Positions 50,491 through 58,982 of a stretch of 64,000 bases of DNA are shown piece after piece; within the stretch, counting starts at the first letter, position 1, and each line of letters begins with the position of its first letter. Under the pieces are notes generated by a model. The model was not told where the DNA came from and did no database searches. It saw only the letters and a list, made by a program, of their open reading frames with translations. A program made the position numbers and the translations under genes. The stretch covers positions 3,286,001-3,350,000 of the forward strand of contig OZ243107.1 of the NCBI GenBank assembly GCA_965212245.1, in the 5' to 3' direction. This DNA is from CAKZNE01 sp040222435. Lineage in GTDB: Bacteria > Bacteroidota > Bacteroidia > Flavobacteriales > Schleiferiaceae.

Positions 50491-51254
50491 TACTCATAGG
50501 CATATCGCTTACCTTCTTACTATCACTGGCCGTAGTGGTATTTTTTGTGTACTACCAACGTAAGCTCTATGCCCAAAGGGTAGCTTTGGAACAATTGAAG
50601 CTCGAAGAGCAAAAAAAGCGGCTTGAAGCAGAGATTAACGGAAGAGAAAGTGAAAAGAGCCGTATTGCCCTTGACCTTCATGATGAAATAGGGGCGCTTT
50701 TATCTACCGTAAAACTATACATCAGCTTTCCTAAAGCCGTTCCTGCCATTGATAATGACAATACCCTTAAAAAAGCGCAGCAGATGCTGGATGATGCAGT
50801 GACCAAGTTAAGGGGAATATCGCGTAATCTATCGCCTGAAAATCTCAGGCTTTTTGGATTGACCAGTGCTATAGATCAACAATGCCGGATATTGGAGGAG
50901 GCTAACGTTTTTACAGTAAACTTTGAACACAATCTTGAAAACCGGCTAAAGTCTGATGTTGAAACTCATCTTTACCGAATAGTTCAGGAGTTGCTTAATA
51001 ATACCCTTAAACATGCCCGGGCCACCAACGTAAAACTGGATCTTATCGATTCTGGCGATCGCCTTAAGCTTCAATACATTGACAATGGATTTGGGTTTGA
51101 ACCGGAAACGGCCAATACAGGTCAAAGTCTTGGTATTACCTCCTTAAGCAGCCGGGTACAAATACTCAATGGAGAGATTGATATCCAAAGTGCCCCCGGA
51201 CAGGGCATAAAAGTGACCATCATCCTCCCTAAACTTCAAACTCTCCGAACATGA
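50454..51254 (+). CDS. NarX/LiaS-type sensor histidine kinase
   Basis: 266 residues. One N-terminal transmembrane helix (LILIGISLTFLLSLAVVVFF) and a coiled-coil linker, then HisKA_3 with phospho-acceptor in RIALDLHDEIGALLSTVK, and HATPase_c with N box ELLNNTLKHARATN, G box YIDNGFGF and the SLGITSLSSRVQIL lid region. It lacks a large sensor domain, so the membrane protein at 49822 may supply sensing. Overlaps the regulator gene by four bases. Confidence 0.92.
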   Translation: MDRPEELEFTWLILIGISLTFLLSLAVVVFFVYYQRKLYAQRVALEQLKLEEQKKRLEAEINGRESEKSRIALDLHDEIGALLSTVKLYISFPKAVPAIDNDNTLKKAQQMLDDAVTKLRGISRNLSPENLRLFGLTSAIDQQCRILEEANVFTVNFEHNLENRLKSDVETHLYRIVQELLNNTLKHARATNVKLDLIDSGDRLKLQYIDNGFGFEPETANTGQSLGITSLSSRVQILNGEIDIQSAPGQGIKVTIILPKLQTLRT

Positions 51255-51916
51255 CAAATTCTAATCCTATTCACGTTGCCATTGCAGACGATCATCAGCT
51301 CTTCCGGGAAGGTTTAACGCTTATTATTGGTAGTAACCAGGATTTTAAACTGGTGCTGGAAGCTGATAACGGACAAATACTCTTAGACCGTATTGAAAAG
51401 CTGGAGCAGAAACCCGATGTTATACTACTGGATCTTAAAATGCCCGTGAAGGACGGCATGGAAACCCTTCGGGAATTGAAGGAGAATTACCCCGATGTTA
51501 AAGTATTGATATTAACCATGTTGGATGAGGATGACTACATACTGCACTTACTTGATATGGGAGCCAGTGGTTACCTATTAAAAAATTCATCGGCTGAAGA
51601 AGTCATTACCGCCATTAAAACCGTTGCGGAAAAGGATTTTTATTTCAACGATCACATTTCGAAAATTATGCTAAGAGGGCTCCGGAAAAAGCGTAAAACA
51701 CCCCCGGCCCTCAACAACTCCACACGTATTACAGAACGCGAACAGGAAGTGCTGGAGCTCTTATGCCATGAAATGACCACTTCTGAAATTGCTGAGAAGT
51801 TGTTTGTGAGTGTTCGTACTGTAGAAACCCACCGTAAACACCTTATGGAAAAGCTGGAAGCCAAAAATACAGCCGGTATTATTTACCGGGCGGTTAAAGA
51901 GGGCCTGGTTAATTAA
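51251..51916 (+). CDS. NarL/FixJ-type response regulator
   Basis: 221 residues: receiver with ADDHQLF, phospho-acceptor in DVILLDLKMPVKDGMET, Thr in LILTMLDEDDY and Lys in GYLLKNSSAEE, followed by a LuxR-type helix-turn-helix (TEREQEVLELLCHEMTTSEI, SVRTVETHRKHLMEKLEA). Cognate of the kinase at 50454, with coupled translation. The divergent peptide cluster upstream is a plausible but unproven target. Confidence 0.95.
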   Translation: MTNSNPIHVAIADDHQLFREGLTLIIGSNQDFKLVLEADNGQILLDRIEKLEQKPDVILLDLKMPVKDGMETLRELKENYPDVKVLILTMLDEDDYILHLLDMGASGYLLKNSSAEEVITAIKTVAEKDFYFNDHISKIMLRGLRKKRKTPPALNNSTRITEREQEVLELLCHEMTTSEIAEKLFVSVRTVETHRKHLMEKLEAKNTAGIIYRAVKEGLVN

Positions 51917-51934
51917 ACCAATACTTTTCAGCCC

Positions 51935-52774
51935 CTATCCAAACAAGTGGTATTCCTTATTCCGTAAAGGCTTTCCTCTCCGCTTCTGTTCACCGGGCGG
52001 TAAGGGATATGTATTGGGCCACAAACCTGTTTTCAAGGCTTCAGAATAGGTTTTGGGCAAACCGTGCTTTTTGATGAGTGAGCGCGTATTTTCCACCGGG
52101 TATTCCAAATAACGCAATGCTGTGGTAAAGCCCTTCTTCTTTTGTTCCAGCAGCATATACCAGCCTCCTGAACGTCCATCATTAGCAGGCATACCAATCC
52201 AGCCGGGGTTAAGCCACACCTTATTGTTTTTTTGCTGTTTAAAAGGTATGCCACAACGGCCTGCAATCATTACATCCGTTCGGGTTTCCTCAAATAGTTT
52301 TTTCTTAACACCCCACGGTGAAGATGGAAAGATTAGTGCTTCGGAATCATTATACGCACTATGTGCCATAAAAAAATTGTAGTCACCAAAATTAAAATGG
52401 ATGTATTGAGGCAGTTCTTCTATCCATTCACGGTTCTCCCAGTTTAGATTCTCTTCCACAAAAGGATACCACAACTTTGTGTCTTCTGATGATGAAAATT
52501 CTAAGGTGCCGGAAATGTCCGTTTGGTTTTGTCCATTTCGGATATGTCCTTCTATATAACCAGCCGTACATTGAACATCTTGCTTACGCAAAAGGTCCAG
52601 GCATTCATTGGGTTGTGCAAAATAGCCTATAATATTACCGGTACATATTACCTGCGAAGCATCCAGTTTTTCACTTTCCGCCACTTTTAACAGCGCTTCC
52701 AGAGCCTGAAGGTTTGAAAAGACTCCACCAAAAAGCAAGAGCTTATCGCTCAGGTTTCCGAGTTCACGGATCAT
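51935..52774 (-). CDS. Metallophosphoesterase homologue with lost metal ligands
   Basis: 279 residues of the calcineurin-like family, subgroup that starts LLLFGGVFSNLQALEALL. The usual metal-binding motifs are altered: the GD motif is TGNIIGY (Asp to Asn), GNHE is AGYIEGH (Asn to Tyr) and GHxH is AGRCGIPF (His to Arg); HSAYND keeps one histidine. WLNPGWIGMPANDGR is retained. The fold is likely preserved but phosphoesterase activity probably is not. A binding or regulatory role is possible. No signal peptide. Convergent with the NarL gene, 18 bases apart. Confidence 0.7.
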   Translation of the reverse strand: MIRELGNLSDKLLLFGGVFSNLQALEALLKVAESEKLDASQVICTGNIIGYFAQPNECLDLLRKQDVQCTAGYIEGHIRNGQNQTDISGTLEFSSSEDTKLWYPFVEENLNWENREWIEELPQYIHFNFGDYNFFMAHSAYNDSEALIFPSSPWGVKKKLFEETRTDVMIAGRCGIPFKQQKNNKVWLNPGWIGMPANDGRSGGWYMLLEQKKKGFTTALRYLEYPVENTRSLIKKHGLPKTYSEALKTGLWPNTYPLPPGEQKRRGKPLRNKEYHLFG

Positions 52775-52864
52775 AGGGTTTGGTTAAATTGAAATTTCTA
52801 AATTACAGCAAAAAAGTATGATATTTCCTTACTTTATAAGATGTAATACCAGTAGACTGATACA

Positions 52865-53305
52865 ATGGAGCTTTACCAAAATGTTTTAAACCTTTATGCG
52901 CAGCCCAGGGGCTTTCACCTGATAACACATGAAGTGGAACAGGCTTTACCAGAAATAAAACGCTTTAAAACCGGTATATGCCAGGTGTTTATTCAACACA
53001 CTTCTGCTTCTTTAACCATTAATGAAAATGCCGACCCCACTGTGCGCCATGATTTTGAAAGTCATTTTAACCGGATGGTGCCTGAAAATCAACCTTACTA
53101 CAAACATACCCTTGAAGGCCCGGATGATATGCCTGCCCACATTAAATCCTCACTTTTGGATAGCTCTCTGAGCATTCCAATCACTAATGGCCGCCTGGCT
53201 TTGGGTACCTGGCAGGGTATTTATATTTGTGAGCACCGCAACTATGCCGGAATGCGTAAACTGCTGATCACAGCTTGGGGAAACCACTTTACAAAACAGG
53301 AATAA
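52865..53305 (+). CDS. yjbQ: YjbQ family (UPF0047) protein
   Basis: 146 residues. Conserved blocks are CQVFIQHTSASLTINENADP with a HTSA core, TVRHDFE, PAHIKSSLLDSSLSIPI and LGTWQGIYICEHRNYAG. Members can show weak thiamine-phosphate synthase-like activity when overproduced, but the physiological role is unsettled. Cytoplasmic. The NTF2-like gene at 53318 follows after 12 bases and may share the transcript. Confidence 0.93.
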   Translation: MELYQNVLNLYAQPRGFHLITHEVEQALPEIKRFKTGICQVFIQHTSASLTINENADPTVRHDFESHFNRMVPENQPYYKHTLEGPDDMPAHIKSSLLDSSLSIPITNGRLALGTWQGIYICEHRNYAGMRKLLITAWGNHFTKQE

Positions 53306-53317
53306 AAGAATAAAGAT

Positions 53318-53758
53318 ATGCGGTTTTTTATCCTTACTTTTCTTTGTAGCTCAGTACTGATGGCTCAAGATCCTTCCTCCGGACCCTCGGAGCCGGTAAG
53401 TACTGTCATACACGAGTTTTTTGAAGGTATGAACCAGAAGGATACCGCATTGCTGAATTCTTTGCTCCATCCTTCCTGCCGGCTCGAAACAGCCCAAACA
53501 AATGGAAAAGTCAAAGAAACACCCCTGAAACTATTCAGAAATATGCTGTTAACCAGCGGAAAAATAAAGTTTGAAGAAAAGATATCAAACCTTATAGTAA
53601 AGGTAAATGGTTCTTTAGCTATGGGGTGGATGGATTACGGTTTTTTTGTGAACGATACACTAAGCCATTGCGGCAGTAACCTGTTCACTCTGGTCCGGGT
53701 AAATGATAACTGGAAGATCCTGCATATAATTGATTCCCGCCAAAGCTCCTGCAATTAA
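53318..53758 (+). CDS. Secreted NTF2-like (SnoaL/DUF4440-type) protein
   Basis: 146 residues: signal peptide (RFFILTFLCSSVLMAQ) and an NTF2-fold domain, seen in VIHEFFEGMNQKDTALLNSL, LAMGWMDYGFFVNDTL and NLFTLVRVNDNWKILHIIDS. Such exported cone-fold domains often bind small ligands; no catalytic residue is assignable. Follows yjbQ closely. Confidence 0.8.
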   Translation: MRFFILTFLCSSVLMAQDPSSGPSEPVSTVIHEFFEGMNQKDTALLNSLLHPSCRLETAQTNGKVKETPLKLFRNMLLTSGKIKFEEKISNLIVKVNGSLAMGWMDYGFFVNDTLSHCGSNLFTLVRVNDNWKILHIIDSRQSSCN

Positions 53759-53860
53759 AATTCCCATTACTTTAAGAAGAATTGTCGTGTATTTTACAGA
53801 TTTTTCGTACAATTATGGGCGATAAGGTCTGGCATTAAGATCTTATCGGTTCTTTTAATC

Positions 53861-53893
53861 AAGCGGAAGCCGAAAAGCTTAAAACAGAGTAGG
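53861..53893 (+). promoter_or_regulatory. Leader element, copy C (stem-loop plus ACAGAGTAGG)
   Basis: AAGC, loop GGAAGCCGAAAA, GCTT, AAA, then ACAGAGTAGG, and 19 bases to the ATG at 53913. The stem differs from copies A and B at paired positions but still forms four pairs, which supports a base-paired RNA. Confidence 0.6.
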
Positions 53894-53912
53894 CGCTTAT
53901 TTAAACATTTGT

Positions 53913-54485
53913 ATGAAAACTCTAAAATTTTCACTCACTGGCGCGTCTGTGCTGGTAGCAGGCCTTTTGCTGATCAGCACAGGGTGTTCCAAGGAAGAGA
54001 AAGAAGCTCAATCATCAGCAGATAAGAAGATCCTCTGCTCCTTCCAGGATGTAAGTGCCAACAATTATTCGCCTCAGCTAGGTGATGCATTGTTTGGTGC
54101 ATGGACCTATCCGGGCGATAACCCGGGGACTATGGACGGTTATGTAGACTGTAACTATCCGGCAACTCCTTATGACCCTAACTGCTGTAGTCCTGTAACG
54201 GTGTATCTCACGCCTTCAGGATACAGCCATGGGATTGATGTTTTTGAGAGCTGGGGCCCCGGAGACGGGAACCTGGTGAACGGAGTGTGTACAGCAGCCA
54301 AACAACAAGCTCTTATGGACCGGGTTGTGGCGCATGCCAACAGCATTAACGTGGCTTGCCAGGGCGGGCAGTTAAACCCCTCCTCCTATACCTTTTCGTA
54401 TAGTGTGCTTCTAAATGGAAGCGGAGCCATTGGTGTAGAGGTACAGGTTCACCTTATGCCTACCTGCTACTCATTCTTTCCGTAA
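53913..54485 (+). CDS. Lipoprotein, unknown function
   Basis: 190 residues. Lipoprotein signal (GASVLVAGLLLISTGCSKEE). The mature part has LGDALFGAWTYPGDNPG, DCNYPATPYDPNCCSPVTVY, HGIDVFESWGPGDGNLVNG and VEVQVHLMPTCYSFFP. No family recognised. Outer-membrane or periplasmic anchoring expected. Its leader has copy C of the conserved element; a strong terminator follows, so it is monocistronic. Confidence 0.7.
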   Translation: MKTLKFSLTGASVLVAGLLLISTGCSKEEKEAQSSADKKILCSFQDVSANNYSPQLGDALFGAWTYPGDNPGTMDGYVDCNYPATPYDPNCCSPVTVYLTPSGYSHGIDVFESWGPGDGNLVNGVCTAAKQQALMDRVVAHANSINVACQGGQLNPSSYTFSYSVLLNGSGAIGVEVQVHLMPTCYSFFP

Positions 54486-54510
54486 CACATTCAAGCATTT
54501 TGAAACTAAA

Positions 54511-54540
54511 AGCCCGGTATTAACCGGGCTTTTTCTTTTT
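54511..54540 (+). terminator. Intrinsic terminator after the lipoprotein gene
   Basis: AGCCCGG-TATTAA-CCGGGCT followed by TTTTCTTTTT. The gap 54541-54817 contains nothing else identified. Confidence 0.85.
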
Positions 54541-54817
54541 GAGTAGCACAGAATATTATATATCGCATCCTTAATAGTACGAACAACTTATTCATAATAC
54601 TGCAAATGTTCAAAATGGATAAAACTATACTACGTAAAACTTTATAGGTTATTAAAGATATTTTTTTCATTTGATTTCATTTTTTGAATGCCTAACTTTC
54701 CAGCAGTGATTACATTACCAATACCAATCTGGTACCAAACCAAAACCATAGTATTTTCTTCCAGGCCATTTACATAGGCCTTACAGCTGGAATAATGTGG
54801 TTTCTTAAAATTTAAAC

Positions 54818-56743
54818 ATGAAAAATATTGAACACATTGTGTATCTCATGCTGGAGAACCGGTCGTTTGACAGCGTGCTGGGATGGCTTTATGAAAATGA
54901 TAAGCCCCGTCAAATGATTCCACCCTCAGATAAGCCCTTTGATGGCTTACAGGGCGGTACCTATTATAATGAAGATCGTTCCGGTACTAAATTTCCGGCT
55001 AGCCAAATAGGTATAAGAGAGGGACAGCAAATACCCGCTGTGGATCCGCATGAAGAATTCAAGCACGTACAAATCCAGACGGCTAATACCAATGGGAACC
55101 CCATGGGTGGTTTTTACAATGATTTTGCTACCACAACTTCTAAAAAGCCGGAAGAGATCATGGCGGCTTATACCCCGGGCTCATTACCGGTTTTGAATGA
55201 CCTGGCTAAAAAGTTTGCCGTCTCAGATGCTTATTTTTCTTCTATTCCTACACAAACCAATTGTAACCGGGCTTTTTCATTAACCGGAAACTCCATAGGC
55301 AATTACCATGATTTCGGTTCTGAAAGAACGGCTATGGTAAATAATTACTGGATGAAGGTAGATGGTGCTTTAACACCTTATGATTTTACCGGTAAGAATG
55401 TTTGGAATGTATTATCGGAAAATGGCTTTAGCTCACCAGAAGACTGGATGATCTTTTACCACAACAAATGGCCTACTAATCTTCCGGGCGAATACTGTTT
55501 TACAGAAGACCTTCTTTGGCCCACCATGTCAAAACAATATTTCCGCCATTTGCCGTACAGGCTGCCCCTTTACCCTGATCACTTTTCGGACATTACCGAT
55601 TTTATGAGTAAGGCAGAAAGCGGAAATCTGCCAAAATTCAGTTTTATAGAACCCGCCTGGTTTTTTGAAGAAGATGGAATAGGCTGGAATGGCAATGATT
55701 ATCATCCACCCGGCAACGTGGGTTGTGGTGAACAGTTTGTGCATAAGCTGTACAACACTCTCAAGTCTAATCCCGAAGCCTGGGCTAAAACACTGCTTAT
55801 CATCAATTTTGATGAGCACGGAGGCACTTATGATCATGTAACGCCACCGGACACTCTTGCTCCCTGGCACAATCCTGTTGACGGAACTTTGCCACCGGAT
55901 GACTTTGATGTCCCTTTTTCTTTTACCAAACTGGGAGTACGCGTACCTCTGCTACTGGTCTCCCCATTAATTGATGAAAAAACGGTAATTCGCTCCGCTA
56001 CAGAAACCCCTTTTGATCATACCTCGGTCTTAGCTACGGTTTTAGATCATTTTGGCATAGCCCGCGAAAAATGGCAGTTGGGTTCACGAACAGCCAATAC
56101 GCCTACCTTTGGCGATGTAATTACGCGTACGCCTCAAAATGCCCGTATCAATATAGATATTGACTCACCACTGGACAATACTTGCAAACCGGGTAAATTC
56201 CACTATCCCAATGAGCTGCAACACATGATTATGCACCGCTACCTCATACATACCGCCAAGCGGAATAATTATTCACGGGAATTACTGGATAAACTATATG
56301 AAGGGCATATTGACCAGGTAAATACGATGGATGATCTGAACGAAATGGGGAAAAATATACTGCATACTCTTAAAAAAAGAGCCCCTAAACTGAAACTTCC
56401 CACCGTAAGTGAAGCACCGGATGAGGTTCTTCAAAGAGAACTGGACCGGATGAGTGTTCTCTATAAAACAGAGTTGTATGAAGCTATACATAAATACCTG
56501 GGGCCGGCTGTGTACGACCGTGATGCTTCTTTGGTAGCCTGCTCAGATCCACAGGAATTACAAACCGTAAAGAAGAATTTTCTGGAGGGTAAGCTCAATA
56601 TGCCTGAGAGCGATAAGCTTGATGAACTAATAGAAGAAGTATGTACTAAAATGGGACAGTCCAACCGACATAAAAACCGTACTGCCTTTTACTACCTTCT
56701 GGTAGTGCTTTTGAAAAAGGAATCAGTCTTTTTGGAAGGTTGA
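54818..56743 (+). CDS. Phospholipase C-type phosphoesterase (alkaline-phosphatase superfamily)
   Basis: 641 residues of the family that includes bacterial non-hemolytic phospholipases C and acid phosphatase AcpA. Motifs are IEHIVYLMLENRSFDSVLGW at the N-terminus, VSDAYFSSIPTQTNCNRAFS around 135, WAKTLLIINFDEHGGTYDHV around 325 (Asp/His metal ligands) and TPFDHTSVLATVLDHFGI around 390. There is no signal peptide, unlike most Gram-negative homologues, so it may act in the cytoplasm or leave by another route. The C-terminal 150 residues are helical and not recognised. It precedes the quinone-cofactor oxidase gene by 209 bases. Confidence 0.85.
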   Translation: MKNIEHIVYLMLENRSFDSVLGWLYENDKPRQMIPPSDKPFDGLQGGTYYNEDRSGTKFPASQIGIREGQQIPAVDPHEEFKHVQIQTANTNGNPMGGFYNDFATTTSKKPEEIMAAYTPGSLPVLNDLAKKFAVSDAYFSSIPTQTNCNRAFSLTGNSIGNYHDFGSERTAMVNNYWMKVDGALTPYDFTGKNVWNVLSENGFSSPEDWMIFYHNKWPTNLPGEYCFTEDLLWPTMSKQYFRHLPYRLPLYPDHFSDITDFMSKAESGNLPKFSFIEPAWFFEEDGIGWNGNDYHPPGNVGCGEQFVHKLYNTLKSNPEAWAKTLLIINFDEHGGTYDHVTPPDTLAPWHNPVDGTLPPDDFDVPFSFTKLGVRVPLLLVSPLIDEKTVIRSATETPFDHTSVLATVLDHFGIAREKWQLGSRTANTPTFGDVITRTPQNARINIDIDSPLDNTCKPGKFHYPNELQHMIMHRYLIHTAKRNNYSRELLDKLYEGHIDQVNTMDDLNEMGKNILHTLKKRAPKLKLPTVSEAPDEVLQRELDRMSVLYKTELYEAIHKYLGPAVYDRDASLVACSDPQELQTVKKNFLEGKLNMPESDKLDELIEEVCTKMGQSNRHKNRTAFYYLLVVLLKKESVFLEG

Positions 56744-56952
56744 TGACGGGTACCGGAGGCTTGTTTACCATTACAGGAATGTAAGCCGAAGGTTCAGGAG
56801 TAACAACGGCATATATCCATTCAATAGAAAAAACAAGCTATTTGTACTGAAAGGCTTTTCACCCGATAAGTATGAACGTTTGGTGGTTGTTATTCGTAAA
56901 CTTTCCCGCTATCTTTCTGCAAGCATTTTGTAAACCAATAAATTAAACCAAA

Positions 56953-58890
56953 ATGGACAAAAACTCTATCTCCAGGGTGGCTATTTATCCGCCCCTGGGT
57001 ATTGCCCGCGTGGGTAACTCGGATGAATATTTTATGGCTTCTGACGTGCCCGGTGTGGCACCTGACCCTCCCGGGGGTTATAAAGACGGTGATAACCGCG
57101 TTAAAAAGCAGGTGGTACGCTTCCGCGTTTACGCTTTTGATAAGGACGGTAAAGTACTGGGTGAACTTACCCATAAAGATGCTGTACAAATTGAATGGCG
57201 CGTTCATGTAGCCAACGTAAAGGCCGCCTGGTACCAGTTTAATAATGCGCTGGATCTTCCCGATCGTGGAATATCTTCACTGTATCGCAACAGTAGTGTG
57301 ACCGGTAATGATCGCCAGCAAATGGTCATTGATCCCGGTTCAAGGACTATCTCCGGACTTAACCAGCAGGGTTCTGAATATCAACTGGACGGTGGGAAAT
57401 TCTTTGGTACGGAAGTGCCGCTGGGTGAACTTCGTACCGATGAACAGGGTCGTCTGCTTTATTTTGGTGGAGACGGACATTCCGCTTCACTAAATAACGC
57501 CCCGGCCGTAACCTTTGCCAATAACGATGGCTGGCATGATGATACTTCTGATGGTGTGATTCGTGCTACGGTAACGGTAAACGGACAAACCTTTGACGCC
57601 ACCCCGGCCATGGTAGCCGTTACTCCCCCTGACTTTGGTCCCGGGCTTTATGGTGTGGTTACCATGAATGATGTGGTGCAGAACCTGTTCATCAATGAAA
57701 TGAATTACCCCGATCCCGCTGCGGACGGTGTGGTCTTTTACCGAGACATCTACCCCATCTTGCAGCGTATGACCAATACCCAGTGGGTGAATGAAGGCTT
57801 CTTTATGCTCTTCGGTAAAAACTCACCTTCCGACTTTACCGATCCGGATTACCTCGCCCAGCTTGCCAGTACTTCAGAAGCCAATAAAGCGGCCCGTATG
57901 CGGGTGTTCAACTGGTTCCGTAACCCGGACAATGCTGAAGATACCGCTACCGAGATCCCGCCCTTTTACGGTGATGGTTTTGGTGAGTATTACAATACCG
58001 CCCTGGACAATTTACCGATAACACAAACTCAATACGCCCGCCTCAAAAAATGGGCGAATGGCGATTTTAAAACCGGTAAACCAGAGGAACCTAAAAGCTT
58101 TGAGGAAATGAGCGCTGAAGAGCAGATCAACGCTCTCAACCAGGCTCCCTTTGAAGAATGCCTGGGCGGTCCTTTCCATCCCGGCATTGAAATTACCTGG
58201 CCCATGCGTGTAAAGCTCATGTGGGAAGAGCCCTATCGCCTGAAAACGGTGAAAGAAGGCGAATCCACCCAATTGGATTTTGGCCCGCTATTGACCTCTG
58301 AAATTGCTCTTTCCGCCAATGGCCCGCTTTCTAAAAGTGGTCCCGGTGCCCTGACCCGCTGGTTGGGTGTCCCCTGGCAAACTGATGAGGCCAGCTGCCT
58401 TTCCGGATACAATACCACCTATTACCTCCCGCTTCCCTCTTTCTGGGCAGCGCGTGTACCCAACCAGGTGATGAGTGAGGAAAGCTACCAGCGTATGCAG
58501 GACGAAAAGCTCAATCTGCCCCAGCGTCTCAAGCATTTTGATTACCGCCAGGACTGGCTCCGCGACTTTGGTACCGTTTACCAGAAAAAGATCAACTATA
58601 TGGTACAGCGCTGGCACGACCTGGGGATTATTGCCCAGGACAGCAGTGACAATAAAGGCTCTGACAACTACTTACCCCAACAGGTTTGGAAAGAAACCGG
58701 TCGCAACTTTGATCCCCTCAGCGACCCGACCTTTGAGCAGGTACTGATTGCCGAAGGCGTGAAAGAACCACAAACCGAACCGTTGTTGAAAGCAGCCATC
58801 GCAGTTGAAGAAAAATCCGGTGAGGCTAAGAAAGTTAAGAAAGACTCCATCAGAAGGCAGCAACGCACCTTCGGACGCGGAGAGTTGTAA
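56953..58890 (+). CDS. LodA/GoxA-type CTQ-dependent amino-acid oxidase
   Basis: 645 residues. The family oxidises lysine or glycine using cysteine tryptophylquinone, a cofactor made from its own Cys and Trp. The N-terminus, RVAIYPPLGIARVGNSDEYF then DVPGVAPDPPGGYKDGDNRV, is diagnostic, with DAVQIEWRVHVANVKAAWYQ further on. PWQTDEASCLSGYNTTYYLP supplies the likely Cys (about residue 482); candidate Trp residues follow at about 498, 535 and 554, and I cannot tell which is used. No signal peptide. The flavoprotein needed for cofactor formation is next at 58983. The product, hydrogen peroxide, gives some homologues an antibacterial role. Confidence 0.9.
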   Translation: MDKNSISRVAIYPPLGIARVGNSDEYFMASDVPGVAPDPPGGYKDGDNRVKKQVVRFRVYAFDKDGKVLGELTHKDAVQIEWRVHVANVKAAWYQFNNALDLPDRGISSLYRNSSVTGNDRQQMVIDPGSRTISGLNQQGSEYQLDGGKFFGTEVPLGELRTDEQGRLLYFGGDGHSASLNNAPAVTFANNDGWHDDTSDGVIRATVTVNGQTFDATPAMVAVTPPDFGPGLYGVVTMNDVVQNLFINEMNYPDPAADGVVFYRDIYPILQRMTNTQWVNEGFFMLFGKNSPSDFTDPDYLAQLASTSEANKAARMRVFNWFRNPDNAEDTATEIPPFYGDGFGEYYNTALDNLPITQTQYARLKKWANGDFKTGKPEEPKSFEEMSAEEQINALNQAPFEECLGGPFHPGIEITWPMRVKLMWEEPYRLKTVKEGESTQLDFGPLLTSEIALSANGPLSKSGPGALTRWLGVPWQTDEASCLSGYNTTYYLPLPSFWAARVPNQVMSEESYQRMQDEKLNLPQRLKHFDYRQDWLRDFGTVYQKKINYMVQRWHDLGIIAQDSSDNKGSDNYLPQQVWKETGRNFDPLSDPTFEQVLIAEGVKEPQTEPLLKAAIAVEEKSGEAKKVKKDSIRRQQRTFGRGEL

Positions 58891-58902
58891 AATTCATAAT
58901 TG

Positions 58903-58963
58903 TCAGTCTGAGTGCCCCGATTCCGAGTACTCGGGACGGGACGGAGTGTATCGAAGACTGGCT
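58903..58963. repeat. Imperfect inverted repeat element
   Basis: CAGTCT near 58905 and AGACTG near 58957 bracket CCGAGTACTCGG (a 12-bp palindrome, about 58924-58935) and related GGGACGGGACGG. It resembles the dispersed intergenic repeats of many Bacteroidota, but no second copy is in this window. Confidence 0.4.
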
Positions 58964-58982
58964 ATGAGAACTTACTCTTAGC

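Noticed and set aside
56744..56933. Open frame after the phosphoesterase gene (GFSPDKYERLVVVIRKLSRY)
   Set aside because: Open for 60 or more codons and coding-like, but no start codon is in frame. It could be a remnant; evidence is too thin to annotate.
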